Below are positions 1 to 10,390 of a DNA stretch of 23,008 nt, piece by piece; the first letter of the stretch is position 1; every line of letters starts with the position of its first letter. A model generated the notes under the pieces. The model saw only the letters and a program-made list of their open reading frames with translations, ran no database searches and was not told the origin of the DNA. The stretch covers positions 1 through 23,008 of the forward strand of contig CAZRQN010000039.1 of assembly GCA_964602115.1 (NCBI GenBank). Reading direction: 5' to 3'. The DNA is from JANOGU01 sp964602115. Lineage in GTDB: Bacteria; Pseudomonadota; Alphaproteobacteria; Rhodobacterales; Rhodobacteraceae. Position numbers and translations under genes: made by a program.

Positions 1-194
1 CCCGGGGCCCGGGGCAGCGCCCCGGGTCTCTCCACGAGACCGGACCGACCAGACATGAGCGCCACACGAGGCGCGCCCGCCAGGGCGCAAGACGGCCGGA
101 GGTGCTGTCCTCTCCGCATTCGCGGCGCGGGGGTCCAAGGGGGCGGGAAGCCGCCCCCTTGCTTGCCCCAAGCGGCAAAGCCGCGCGGGAGGGG
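1..194 (+). repeat. Structured dispersed repeat, left copy
   Basis: This stretch matches the reverse complement of 22767-22960, with about 88-90% identity by eye, one single-base indel near position 100 and one divergent 10-base patch near 119-128. It contains several hairpins: an 8-bp CCCGGGGC/GCCCCGGG stem near 8-26, GGTCTC/GAGACC with a 5-base loop near 25-41, an 11-bp stem at 136-146/151-161 with a GAAG loop, and a GCGGC/GCCGC stem with an AAA loop near 171-183. I see no open reading frame with family features. The element may extend left of the window. GC-rich hairpin repeats of this kind are common between genes in Rhodobacterales; I cannot name a family. Confidence 0.85.
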
Positions 195-1214
195 TCAGTG
201 GGACGGCGCATCGTGGCCCAATGGGCGCAAGGTGTGGCGTTCCACGAGATCGCAGGGAAAGAGCAAGGCGCGCGGCGGCTCCCCGGGTGCGGTGAGGAGC
301 GCCGCGATCTGGCCCACCGCCGCATCAACGATGGCGTCGAAGGGCTGGCGGATGGTGCTCAGCCCCACCGACGGCCAGCCCGCCATCTCCATGTCGTTCA
401 TCCCCAGCAGGCCCACGTCGCGGGGAACCCGCAGGCCGGCCTCCTCCAGTGCGCTCCTTGCCCCCAGCGACAGGATGTCGTCGCCGCAGAACCAGGCCTC
501 GGCCTCCACTCCCGTCGCGAGCAGGCCCTGCATCGCCGCGCGGCCGCCGGCGAAGGAATAGCTCTCGGCAAAGCCGGTCAGGATCGGCAGGCCCGGATCT
601 TCCGCCAGCCGGGCGCGGAATCCCGCCAGCCGGTCTTCGGTCGAGGTCGCCCCCTGCGGACCGCCGAGAAAGCCCAGACGGCGATAGCCGCGCGCCAGCA
701 GCGTCTCGGCGGCCAGGCGGCCCGCCTGCCGGTTGTCCACGCCCACGACATGCACCTCCGGCGCGGGCGACCAGCGGCCGAAGGCATGCACCACCGGCAG
801 ACCGGCCGCGCGGAAGGCAAGGGGAAAACCGGGCGGCAGGGTGGAACTGGCCAGGATCACCCCATCCACCGAGTACTGGCGCAGCATCCGCACCGCCGCC
901 TCCAGCGTCATCGCATCCGAGAGGTTGACAAGCAGCGGCCGCAGCGCCTGCGCCTGCAGCGCTCGGGTCATGCGGTCGAAGATCTGCAGGAATGCCGGGT
1001 TCTTGAAATTGGTGCCGACGAGGCCGATCAGCTTCGTCCGCCGGGTGGAGAGCGCCGAGGCAAGCATGCTCGGCTGATAGCCGAGCTCTGCGGCTGCCGC
1101 CTCCACCTTCTGCCGCGTCAGCGGCGAGGCCGGCGCACCGGGAGTGAAGACGCGCGAGACCGCCGAGGCCGAAACCCCCGCCCGGGCTGCTACATCGCGC
1201 AGGGTGATCGCCAC
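195..1214 (-). CDS. LacI-family transcriptional regulator
   Basis: A 339-residue DNA-binding repressor of the LacI/GalR family. Residues about 3-50 form the helix-turn-helix and hinge helix (ITLRDVAARAGVSASAVSRV, then the ELGYQPS hinge region). From about residue 60 (KLIGLVGTNFKNPAF) to the end is a periplasmic-binding-protein-like effector domain. The length is normal for the family. The gene lies downstream of urtE on the same strand, with 120 bases between them, so it probably has its own promoter in 1215-1334. LacI regulators usually sense a sugar or related metabolite and control nearby catabolic genes; no such genes are in the window and the leftward neighbour is cut off, so the ligand and targets are unknown. 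I do not infer control of the urt operon. Confidence 0.93.
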   Translation of the reverse strand: MAITLRDVAARAGVSASAVSRVFTPGAPASPLTRQKVEAAAAELGYQPSMLASALSTRRTKLIGLVGTNFKNPAFLQIFDRMTRALQAQALRPLLVNLSDAMTLEAAVRMLRQYSVDGVILASSTLPPGFPLAFRAAGLPVVHAFGRWSPAPEVHVVGVDNRQAGRLAAETLLARGYRRLGFLGGPQGATSTEDRLAGFRARLAEDPGLPILTGFAESYSFAGGRAAMQGLLATGVEAEAWFCGDDILSLGARSALEEAGLRVPRDVGLLGMNDMEMAGWPSVGLSTIRQPFDAIVDAAVGQIAALLTAPGEPPRALLFPCDLVERHTLRPLGHDAPSH

Positions 1215-1334
1215 GCCGCCTCCCTCTGGCCCCCGACGGCCAGGATCAGGACGCTAGAGCAAGTCCGCGCAAGGTCAAAGCCTTCCTGCCCTGGCCTGCG
1301 GGGACGGCAAGCGCCCGGCCTGCGTCACCCGGCC

Positions 1335-2033
1335 TCAGACCGAAACCACCGCGCGCAGATCGGCATGCGAAAGGCGGTCCTTTCGTCCCTGCATCTCCAC
1401 CGCCCCGCGCCGCAGGACATAGAAGGAATCGGCGAGTTTCCAGGCGAACTCGAAATACTGCTCGACCAGCACGATCGCCATGTCGCCCCGCGCCTTCAGA
1501 AGGGCGATCACCTTGCCGATCTGCTCGATGATGCTCGGCTGGATGCCCTCGGTCGGCTCGTCGAGGAGCAGGACCTTCGGCCGGGTGATGAGCGCCCGGG
1601 CGATGGCGAGCTGCTGCTGCTGGCCGCCGGAAAGGTCGCCGCCGCGACGGTGGCCCATGTCCTTCAGGATCGGGAACAGCTCGTAGATCTCCGCCGGCAC
1701 CCGCCGCTCGCCGCGCGGCAGAAGCGCGAACCCGGTCTCCAGGTTCTCGGTCACCGTCAACAGCGGAAAGATCATCCGCCCCTGCGGCACCACCGCAAGG
1801 CCGCGCCGCGCCATCTCCTGCGGCGGCACCCGGCCGACCTCGGCGCCTGCGATCACCACCTTGCCGCCCGAACGCGGATGCGCCCCCGAGATGGCCTTCA
1901 GAAGCGAGGTCTTGCCCACCCCGTTGGTGCCCATGACGCAGGTGACTTCCCCGGCGCGGGCCTCCATGTCGATGCCGTAAAGGATCTGCGACCCGCCGTA
2001 GTGCAGCGTCAGCGCTTCGGTTCTCAGCATCAT
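1335..2033 (-). CDS. urtE: Urea ABC transporter ATP-binding protein UrtE
   Basis: A 232-residue cytoplasmic ATPase of the branched-chain amino acid/urea transporter class (LivF-like). Visible motifs are Walker A GTNGVGKT at residues 35-42, the signature LSGGQQQQ from about 134, Walker B VLLLDEP near 154-160 with the TEGIQPSII continuation typical of UrtE, and the switch histidine region replaced by VLVEQY. It is the last gene of the urt operon and its ATG overlaps the urtD stop by 4 bases (2030-2033), which suggests translational coupling. It pairs with UrtD to power urea import through UrtB/UrtC. The operon context separates it from livF. Confidence 0.96.
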   Translation of the reverse strand: MMLRTEALTLHYGGSQILYGIDMEARAGEVTCVMGTNGVGKTSLLKAISGAHPRSGGKVVIAGAEVGRVPPQEMARRGLAVVPQGRMIFPLLTVTENLETGFALLPRGERRVPAEIYELFPILKDMGHRRGGDLSGGQQQQLAIARALITRPKVLLLDEPTEGIQPSIIEQIGKVIALLKARGDMAIVLVEQYFEFAWKLADSFYVLRRGAVEMQGRKDRLSHADLRAVVSV

Positions 2034-2773
2034 CCCCGCCCCAGATAGACGTCGATCACCGCCGGATTGGCGGTGACATGGTCAAGCGTGCCCTCGGCCA
2101 GAACCGCGCCCTCGTGCAGGACCGTCACCTTGCAGTCGAGCCGGCGGACAAAGTCCATGTCGTGCTCGACCACCACCACCGCCCGGCTCTTCGCCATCTC
2201 GACCAGAAGCCGGGTCGTGTGCTCGCGCTCGGCCAGCGTCATCCCGGCGGCCGGTTCGTCCACCAGCAAAAGGCGCGGCTCCTGGGCCAGAAGCATGCCG
2301 ATTTCCAGCCATTGTTTCTGCCCGTGCGACAATTCCCCGGCCTTGCGCCCCAGATGCGCGGCGAGGCCCACCTCCTCGGCCAGCGCCTGCACCCGGGCCC
2401 TGTCCCTTGCGGCGGCGCGCCAGAACAGCACCCGCCAGGCCCCGCGCGGCGCCTTCAGCGCCATGGTCAGGTTCTCGCTGACCGTCTGGTCCTCGAACAC
2501 CGTCGGGCGCTGGAACTTCCGCCCGATCCCGGCCTGGGCGATCTGTGCCTCGGACAGCGACAGGAGCGAGACCGGCCCCTCGCCGAACACCGCCTTGCCG
2601 CTGTCGGGCCGGGTCTTGCCGGTGACGATGTCCATGAAGGTGGTCTTGCCGGCACCGTTCGGCCCGATGATCGCGCGCAGCTCCTGCGGCCCGATCGAAA
2701 AGGACAGATTGTTGATGGCGCGGAAACCGTCGAAACTGACGGAGACGCCCGAGACTTCCAGAAGCGCGGTCAT
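2030..2773 (-). CDS. urtD: Urea ABC transporter ATP-binding protein UrtD
   Basis: A 247-residue LivG-like ATPase, partner of UrtE. Walker A GPNGAGKT is at residues 37-44, the signature is LSHGQKQWLEIGMLL from about 148 (the HGQKQWLEIGM form is typical of UrtD), Walker B LLLVDEPAAGM is near 168-178, and the switch histidine is in VVVEHDMDFV. The start codon overlaps the urtC stop by 4 bases (2770-2773) and the stop overlaps the urtE start by 4 bases, so urtC, urtD and urtE are tightly coupled. Confidence 0.96.
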   Translation of the reverse strand: MTALLEVSGVSVSFDGFRAINNLSFSIGPQELRAIIGPNGAGKTTFMDIVTGKTRPDSGKAVFGEGPVSLLSLSEAQIAQAGIGRKFQRPTVFEDQTVSENLTMALKAPRGAWRVLFWRAAARDRARVQALAEEVGLAAHLGRKAGELSHGQKQWLEIGMLLAQEPRLLLVDEPAAGMTLAEREHTTRLLVEMAKSRAVVVVEHDMDFVRRLDCKVTVLHEGAVLAEGTLDHVTANPAVIDVYLGRG

Positions 2774-4029
2774 TCCACCGCCTCCTTCTCCTGAAGCGCG
2801 CCGTCATCGGGGCCGAGCGGCGCGCCCTTGCGGTCGGGCCGCTTCAGGTGCTGCCAGAGATCGACCAGCCCGCCTATGCCCTTGGGCGCAAGCAGCGTGA
2901 CCAGAACGAAGGACAGGCCGAGCAGGACCGTCCACCAGTCCACCCATTGCACCGTGTAGAAGCCGAGCCTGATGTCCGGCGCCCTGCCCCCGGTGAACCA
3001 TGAGGACAGGAGCGAGACGAAGGCGGCGCCGATCACCGCGCCGTAAAGCCGCCCGCGTCCGCCGATCGCCACCCAGACCGCCAGATAGATCGAGGCGATC
3101 GGCGCCAGCTCCGCCGGGTTGATGATCCCCGCCTGCGGGTAATAGAGCGCCCCGGCCACGGCGGCGATCACCGCCGTCAGGGTGAAGACGAACAGCTTGT
3201 AGCGCTCCACCGCATAGCCGAGGAAACGCACCCGCTGCTCGTCGTCGCGGATGGCGCGGATCACCGAGCCGAACTTGCCCGAGACGATCCGGGCGAGGAG
3301 CAGATAGGTCCCCGCCAGCGCCAGCGCCGAGGTCCAGAAGAACCACAGCGACAGCCGGTCCTGCGACACTTCGGCCAGGCCGGGGATGTTCTGCAGGCCG
3401 GAAAGTCCGTTGTTGCCCCTCAGCCCGCTGTCGTTCTGGAACAGCCACAGCGCCAGCGCCAGTGTCATCGCCTGGGTCAGGATCGACAGATAGACCTCCG
3501 TCACCCGGGCGCGGAAGGCGAGCCAGCCGAAAACCAGCGCAAGCAGTCCCGGCACGGCGACGACCAGCGTCAGTTGCGCCGGCAGCGAATGGGCGAAGGC
3601 CCAGACCGGCGGCAGGTCCGAGGCCCCGACCACGCCGAAGATCTGCGTGGCGATGCCCTGGGAAATGTCCTCGGGTGTCGGCGGGATCGGGCTTGCGGCC
3701 AGCGCGGCGGTGACGATCTCCGCCGTGCGGGCATACATCAGCCACATGCCGATCATGTAGCCGCCAAGGGCGAAGAAGGCCATGTGCCCCAGCGACAGGA
3801 TGCCGGCATAGCCCCAGACCAGGTCCATCGCCAGAGCGGCCATGCACAGGCACAGCGTCTTGCCCAGCGTCTTGACGAAGGACGTGGACAGGAACGCCAC
3901 GCCATAGGCCTCGCTCAGCACCGTCACGCCGAGGGTGAAAAGCGCCAGCACGGCGAGGAAGACCAGCACCGGCGGATGGCGCAGGACAAGGGCGCGCCGG
4001 ACGGGAGCGGTCAGCGAAAGTTCGGCCAT
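2770..4029 (-). CDS. urtC: Urea ABC transporter permease UrtC
   Basis: A 419-residue inner-membrane permease of the LivM type. The N-terminal part has hydrophobic segments (for example VLVFLAVLALFTLGVTVL near residue 22). The conserved core includes YAGILSLGHMAFFALGGYMIGMWLM and RAIRDDEQRVRFLGYAVERYK, which are diagnostic of this permease class. A charged C-terminal tail of about 30 residues follows the last membrane segment. It forms the translocation channel with UrtB. It is separated from urtB by 172 bases that hold a GC-rich repeat, unusual in an operon whose later genes overlap by 4 bases. Confidence 0.95.
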   Translation of the reverse strand: MAELSLTAPVRRALVLRHPPVLVFLAVLALFTLGVTVLSEAYGVAFLSTSFVKTLGKTLCLCMAALAMDLVWGYAGILSLGHMAFFALGGYMIGMWLMYARTAEIVTAALAASPIPPTPEDISQGIATQIFGVVGASDLPPVWAFAHSLPAQLTLVVAVPGLLALVFGWLAFRARVTEVYLSILTQAMTLALALWLFQNDSGLRGNNGLSGLQNIPGLAEVSQDRLSLWFFWTSALALAGTYLLLARIVSGKFGSVIRAIRDDEQRVRFLGYAVERYKLFVFTLTAVIAAVAGALYYPQAGIINPAELAPIASIYLAVWVAIGGRGRLYGAVIGAAFVSLLSSWFTGGRAPDIRLGFYTVQWVDWWTVLLGLSFVLVTLLAPKGIGGLVDLWQHLKRPDRKGAPLGPDDGALQEKEAVE

Positions 4030-4051
4030 GGTCTCAGTCCCTCGTCGCCGT

Positions 4052-4116
4052 CGGATGGCGCGTTGCGGCGGATGGCGCCTCCCTCCCCCCAGCGTGGGGG
4101 AGGGATGGGGTGGGGG
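4052..4116. repeat. GC-rich dispersed repeat inside the urt operon
   Basis: The 172-base gap between urtB and urtC holds a low-complexity element. It has two GGATGGCGC words, then a perfect 9-bp hairpin (CCCTCCCCC at 4081-4089, GGGGGAGGG at 4096-4104, 6-base loop) followed by GATGGGGTGGGGG. A related sequence with GGCGCCATCCGC and GGGATGGGGTGGGG lies at 11775-11832, so the element is dispersed. The hairpin lacks a T-run on either strand and need not terminate transcription. The rest of the gap, 4117-4201, shows no gene. Confidence 0.6.
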
Positions 4117-4201
4117 CGCGCGCGGCCAGGACCGGAAGCCCCCCGCCCCACGAAGGGCAGGAGAGGCGCGCGTGTCGGGTGATGGGCGCGATCCTCATGG
4201 C

Positions 4202-6148
4202 TCAATCCCCCGCCGCCCGGCCCTTGAGCGCGATGATCCCGCGCGGCCGGAACTGGATGAACAGGATGATGAACAGGATCATGTAGGTCTGCGCCGCCAG
4301 CGTGTTGGAGGGGTTCAGCCATTCGATCCCCTTCTGCAGCCCGCCGATCAGCGCCGCCCCGGCCAGCGCGCCCCAGATATTGCCCACCCCGCCGACGACC
4401 ACGGTCATGAAGCTCTGCACGATATAGTCCGAGCCGAGTTCCGAAGTGACCTTGGCAAAGAGCCCGATCGCCACCCCGGCGATCCCGGCGATGCCGGAGC
4501 CGAGGCCGAAGGTCAGCATGGCGATCCGCCCGGGATTGATCCCCATGGCGGCGGCCATCCCCGGGTTCTGCGTCACTGCCCGGACCTCCAGCCCCAGACG
4601 GGTGCGCTTCATCAGCCACAGGAAGAACAGCAGGAACCCGAAGGCGAGCACGAAGATGGCGATGCGGATATAGCTGATGGCCACCACATCGTTCACCACC
4701 AGCGCCCCGTCCAGCCAGCCAGGCGAGGTCAGGGGCCGCGCCTGGGTGCCGAAGACGTTCTTGGCCAGTTGCTGCAGGGCAATGGAGATGCCGAAGGATG
4801 CCAGCAGCGTCTCCAGCGGCCGCCTGTACAGGTGCCGGATCACCAGCCGCTCCATCGCCACCCCGGCGAGGAAGGTCACGGCAAAGGCGGCCGGCAGGGC
4901 GAGGATCACCGAAAGCGTGTGGTCGGGCACGAAGGACTGCACGACATAGCCGGTATAGGCGCCCATCATGATGAACTCGCCATGGGCCATGTTGATCACC
5001 CGCATCACCCCGAAGGTGATGGCCAGCCCGATGGCGGCGAGGAAATAGATCGAGGCCAACGACAGGGCGTCGAGCGTCAGATCCGCCGCCTGCATGGCGC
5101 CGAGCCGGGTGGAGATGGCGTCGAGTGCGCCCTGTGCGGCAGCCGTCACGGCGGGATCGGGCTCGGCATAGATCTCGTAGAAGCGATGCGCCGCCACCGC
5201 CGCCTCAACCTCTGCCGCCGTTGCTGCCGCCGTCACCGTCCCGGCGGCCTCAAGCGCGGTATAGGCGCGGTCGCGGCCATCGCGGGTGGCAAGATCGGCC
5301 AAGGGTACCCCGCCCACCGCGCCGCCTTCGATATGGGCCGCAAGCGCGGCACGCTGGTCTTCCAGCGAAATCCGCGCCGGCGCGAGCCCCTGGGCCACAA
5401 GGATGTCATAGGCTTCGGCCTCGGTCACATCCCTGCCGGGAACCAGGCGCCGGGCCGGATTCGTGCCCGCCGGCGGCTCTCCGGCAAAGGCCGCGCGCGT
5501 CACCGCAACCAGCGGATTGAGCGCGCCCCGCAGGTCGAGCCCCAGATCGCCGTGAAAGCTTTCGATCGCGGCGACCCTTGCGGCGCCGTCGGGATCGAAC
5601 TGCATGGTCAGCAGCCGCTCGATCCGCGCCTTGCGGGCACGCAGGTCCGGGTCCGTCTCGCCCTCGATCGCGGCGCGCAGGGGCGCGAGATGCGTGGCCT
5701 CCGGTGCCCGGGCGATGGCGTCCAGCGCCTCGGCACGGCGGGCACGATCGGGGTCGGAAAGCTGGAACTGCACCAGCGCCCCGGCGATCAGCCCGCGCAC
5801 CCCGGCATTGGGCTTGAGCTCGGTGATCTCGCCCTTCGCCGCCCCTCCGGCGTCATGGCCCTCAAGGTCGCGCAGGCGCCAGCCCGCACCATCCTTCGCG
5901 ATCAGGAAGAAGGCGCCATCGGCCTTGCGCAGGCCGAGGCCCTTTTCCGCCCAGGCCGCCAGCACCCCGGCCGCCGCCGGATCGCCCGAGGCCGCCAGCG
6001 CCGCGATCACCGGGCCGATGGTCTGGCGCGATGGCTTGGCCACCGCCTCGCGATGGGCGACGAGGATGTCGGCAACCGGCTCGGCAAAGGCCGCCGGCGT
6101 GCCGGCGAACAGGATCGCCAGCAGGAAGGGCAGGATAATTCGGCGCAT
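4202..6148 (-). CDS. urtB: Urea ABC transporter permease UrtB
   Basis: A 648-residue permease of the LivH type with a large N-terminal extension. Residues 1 to about 22 look like a signal peptide (MRRIILPFLLAILFAGTPAA). Residues about 23-350 form a mostly helical, Ala-rich domain predicted to be periplasmic. From about 355 comes the conserved membrane permease (ALSLASIYFLAAIGLAITFG, then MRVINMAHGEFIMMGAYTGY). The C-terminal end carries the FRPRGIIALKGR motif. Cyanobacterial UrtB is only about 300 residues; many proteobacterial versions carry an N-terminal domain of unknown role, so the extension is known in outline but unexplained. It lies 52 bases downstream of urtA. Confidence 0.95.
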   Translation of the reverse strand: MRRIILPFLLAILFAGTPAAFAEPVADILVAHREAVAKPSRQTIGPVIAALAASGDPAAAGVLAAWAEKGLGLRKADGAFFLIAKDGAGWRLRDLEGHDAGGAAKGEITELKPNAGVRGLIAGALVQFQLSDPDRARRAEALDAIARAPEATHLAPLRAAIEGETDPDLRARKARIERLLTMQFDPDGAARVAAIESFHGDLGLDLRGALNPLVAVTRAAFAGEPPAGTNPARRLVPGRDVTEAEAYDILVAQGLAPARISLEDQRAALAAHIEGGAVGGVPLADLATRDGRDRAYTALEAAGTVTAAATAAEVEAAVAAHRFYEIYAEPDPAVTAAAQGALDAISTRLGAMQAADLTLDALSLASIYFLAAIGLAITFGVMRVINMAHGEFIMMGAYTGYVVQSFVPDHTLSVILALPAAFAVTFLAGVAMERLVIRHLYRRPLETLLASFGISIALQQLAKNVFGTQARPLTSPGWLDGALVVNDVVAISYIRIAIFVLAFGFLLFFLWLMKRTRLGLEVRAVTQNPGMAAAMGINPGRIAMLTFGLGSGIAGIAGVAIGLFAKVTSELGSDYIVQSFMTVVVGGVGNIWGALAGAALIGGLQKGIEWLNPSNTLAAQTYMILFIILFIQFRPRGIIALKGRAAGD

Positions 6149-6167
6149 GATCCCCCGCGCGGTGATG

Positions 6168-6192
6168 GGAGGGGCCGGGACGCGGCCCCTCC
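6168..6192 (-). terminator. Intercistronic hairpin between urtA and urtB
   Basis: A perfect 9-bp inverted repeat, GGAGGGGCC (6168-6176) and GGCCCCTCC (6184-6192), with a 7-base loop, sits 8 bases past the urtA stop and ahead of urtB. There is no T-run. Stable hairpins after the binding-protein gene of ABC operons are known to protect the upstream message or attenuate downstream transcription, so the binding protein is made in excess. That role is inferred here from position and structure. Confidence 0.55.
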
Positions 6193-6200
6193 GCTTCAGG

Positions 6201-7487
6201 TCAGTAGTTCGACTTGAGCTGCACGCAGGTCTTGGTTTCCTTGTTGTACATCCCGCATTTGAGGTCCTTCCAGTCGGCCTCGAGCACCGCCGATTCCGGC
6301 AGGAAATCGGTCCAGGCGTCGCCGGCCACCGGCTCGGTCTGGCTGATGATGTCGAACTGCCCGTCCGCCCGGATCTCGCCGATCAGCACCGGCTTGGTCA
6401 GGTGGTGGTTGGGCAGCATCTCGGCCATGCCGCCGGTGAGGTTCGGGAACTTCTGGCCGATCATCGCGTCGGAGACCGCATCGACATCGGTCGTCCCCGC
6501 CGCCGTGACCGCGTTCACCCACATGTTGAAGCCGATGTAGTGGGCTTCCATCGGGTCATTGGTGACGCGCTTGTCATCGCCGATGAAGGCCTTCCATTCC
6601 GCGATGAAGGCCGCGTTCTCCGGCGTCTCGGCCGACATGAAGTAGTTCCAGGCGGCGAGATGGCCCGCGAGGTTGGTGGTGTCGAGGCCGGAAAGCTCCT
6701 CCTCGCCCACCGAGAAGGCGACAACCGGAATGTCCTCGGCCGAAACCCCGGCAGCGGCCAGTTCCTTGTAGAAGCCGATATTGGCATCGCCGTTGATGGT
6801 GGAGATCACCCCCACCTTCTTGCCGTCGGCGCCAAGCGCCACCACGTCGGCCACGATCTTCGACCAGTCGGAATGGCCGAAGGGGGTGTAGTTGACGAAG
6901 ATGTCCTCCTTGGCGATGCCCTTCTGCTGCAGATAGGCCTCAAGGATGTTGTTGGTGGTGCGCGGATAGACATAGTCGGTGCCGAGCAGCGCGAACTTCT
7001 CGATCCCGAGTTCCTGGAGGTAGTAGTCCACCGCCGGGATCGCCTGCTGGTTCGGCGCGGCGCCGGTGTAGAACACGTTCTTCGACGATTCCTCGCCCTC
7101 GTACTGCACCGGATAGAACAGCAGGCCGTTCAGCTCCTCGATCACCGGCAGCACCGACTTGCGGCTCACGCTGGTCCAGCAGCCGAACATGCAGGCGACC
7201 TTCTCGACCGTCAGCAGCTCGCGCGCCTTCTCGGCAAAGAGCGGCCAGTCCGAGGCCGGATCGACGACGACGGCTTCGAGCTGCTTGCCCAGCACGCCGC
7301 CCTTGGCGTTCTGCGCCGCGATCAGCATCAGCATCGTGTCCTTCAGCGTCGTCTCCGAGATCGCCATCGTGCCCGACAGCGAATGCAGGATGCCGATCTT
7401 GATCGTTTCTTCCTGCGCCATGGCGAGCTTCGGCATGGCAAAGGCGGCGGCCCCGCTCGCAAGCAGCGCACGTCTGGAAAGCTTCAT
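6201..7487 (-). CDS. urtA: Urea ABC transporter substrate-binding protein UrtA
   Basis: A 428-residue periplasmic urea receptor. The N-terminus is a Tat-type signal (LSRRALLAS with twin Arg at residues 5-6, hydrophobic stretch, likely cleavage after Ala24 in LAMA/QEE). The mature part matches the UrtA/AmiC-like type-1 binding fold: IKIGILHSLSGTMAISETTL, ACMFGCWTSVSRKSVLPVIE, FYPVQYEGEESS and LLGTDYVYPRTTN are UrtA hallmarks. It is the first gene of the operon, with roughly 430 bases of divergent control region before copA. In most bacteria urt operons respond to nitrogen limitation through NtrC or NtcA; I could not find a convincing sigma-54 promoter. Confidence 0.97.
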   Translation of the reverse strand: MKLSRRALLASGAAAFAMPKLAMAQEETIKIGILHSLSGTMAISETTLKDTMLMLIAAQNAKGGVLGKQLEAVVVDPASDWPLFAEKARELLTVEKVACMFGCWTSVSRKSVLPVIEELNGLLFYPVQYEGEESSKNVFYTGAAPNQQAIPAVDYYLQELGIEKFALLGTDYVYPRTTNNILEAYLQQKGIAKEDIFVNYTPFGHSDWSKIVADVVALGADGKKVGVISTINGDANIGFYKELAAAGVSAEDIPVVAFSVGEEELSGLDTTNLAGHLAAWNYFMSAETPENAAFIAEWKAFIGDDKRVTNDPMEAHYIGFNMWVNAVTAAGTTDVDAVSDAMIGQKFPNLTGGMAEMLPNHHLTKPVLIGEIRADGQFDIISQTEPVAGDAWTDFLPESAVLEADWKDLKCGMYNKETKTCVQLKSNY

Positions 7488-7576
7488 GTCCCGTCCCCTA
7501 TCCAGGACCGTCCCGAGACGCCTTTCCTCATCCGGAAAGCGCGCCTATCCTGGGACGGCAACTTCGGTTGCAACCC

Positions 7577-7617
7577 GTGCGATGGCGGCGAGTGTCCAGC
7601 CCGTTCCGCCATCGCAC
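7577..7617. repeat. 12-bp perfect inverted repeat upstream of urtA
   Basis: GTGCGATGGCGG (7577-7588) and CCGCCATCGCAC (7606-7617) are exact reverse complements separated by 17 bases. The element lies 90-130 bases upstream of the urtA start. A second small perfect hairpin, GCAAC-TTCG-GTTGC, is at 7558-7571. The long arms could form a transcript hairpin or a protein-binding site for a regulator of urtA; nothing in the sequence decides between these. Confidence 0.5.
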
Positions 7618-7854
7618 ACCCTCAGCCGGGCGGACCCGGCGGGCTCACAACAGCGGTGGTGCCGCAGCGCGGCAAGGGAAGGCGCAGGCGAACCGCCAGC
7701 TCTGCCCCCTGCCCCGGCGGAATGCCCGGATGCTGGGCAGCCGCGACCCGGTCTGCCCGTTTTCAGGGCGAACCTCGTCCGGCGCGCCGGTGCAGGTTCC
7801 GGCGGCGCGGGCCGGAGTGCGGCGGATCCGAACGGGGAATCGCGGCGCACCCCC

Positions 7855-7885
7855 TTGACCTTGACATGATGGGAAGCCCTATCTC
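7855..7885 (+). promoter_or_regulatory. CueR/MerR-type copA promoter
   Basis: A -35 box TTGACC (7855-7860) is followed by a 19-base spacer and a -10-like TATCTC (7880-7885). The spacer holds an imperfect dyad, CTTGAC...GGGAAG (centre near 7868). MerR-family promoters typically have a 19-20 bp spacer with the regulator's dyad between the boxes, as in the copA promoter of E. coli bound by CueR. A gene for a CueR-type protein lies just downstream of copA. A ribosome-binding site, GAAAGGA (7901-7907), lies 8 bases before the copA ATG. Confidence 0.75.
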
Positions 7886-7915
7886 CCTCCTGTCAGTCGC
7901 GAAAGGACCGCTCCG

Positions 7916-10386
<2,471 letters not shown>

Positions 10387-10390
<4 letters not shown>

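Noticed and set aside
102..2048. Very long open frames antisense to real genes (also around 3935-6217, 7763-10285, 15273-17642 and 19724-22720).
   Set aside because: They mirror genes with clear family motifs, have Arg/Pro/His/Gly-rich composition without recognisable domains, and are expected in DNA of this GC content.
7501..7520. GGG-ACGG-TCC on the minus strand in the urtA leader, resembling one hairpin of the mini-ykkC (guanidine-II) riboswitch.
   Set aside because: That riboswitch needs two matching ACGR hairpins; the second candidate near 7488-7498 does not pair.
7571..7585. GCACGGGTTGC on the minus strand as a sigma-54 promoter for urtA.
   Set aside because: The spacing between GCAC and TTGC is 3 bases where 5 are needed, and the leading TGG is absent.
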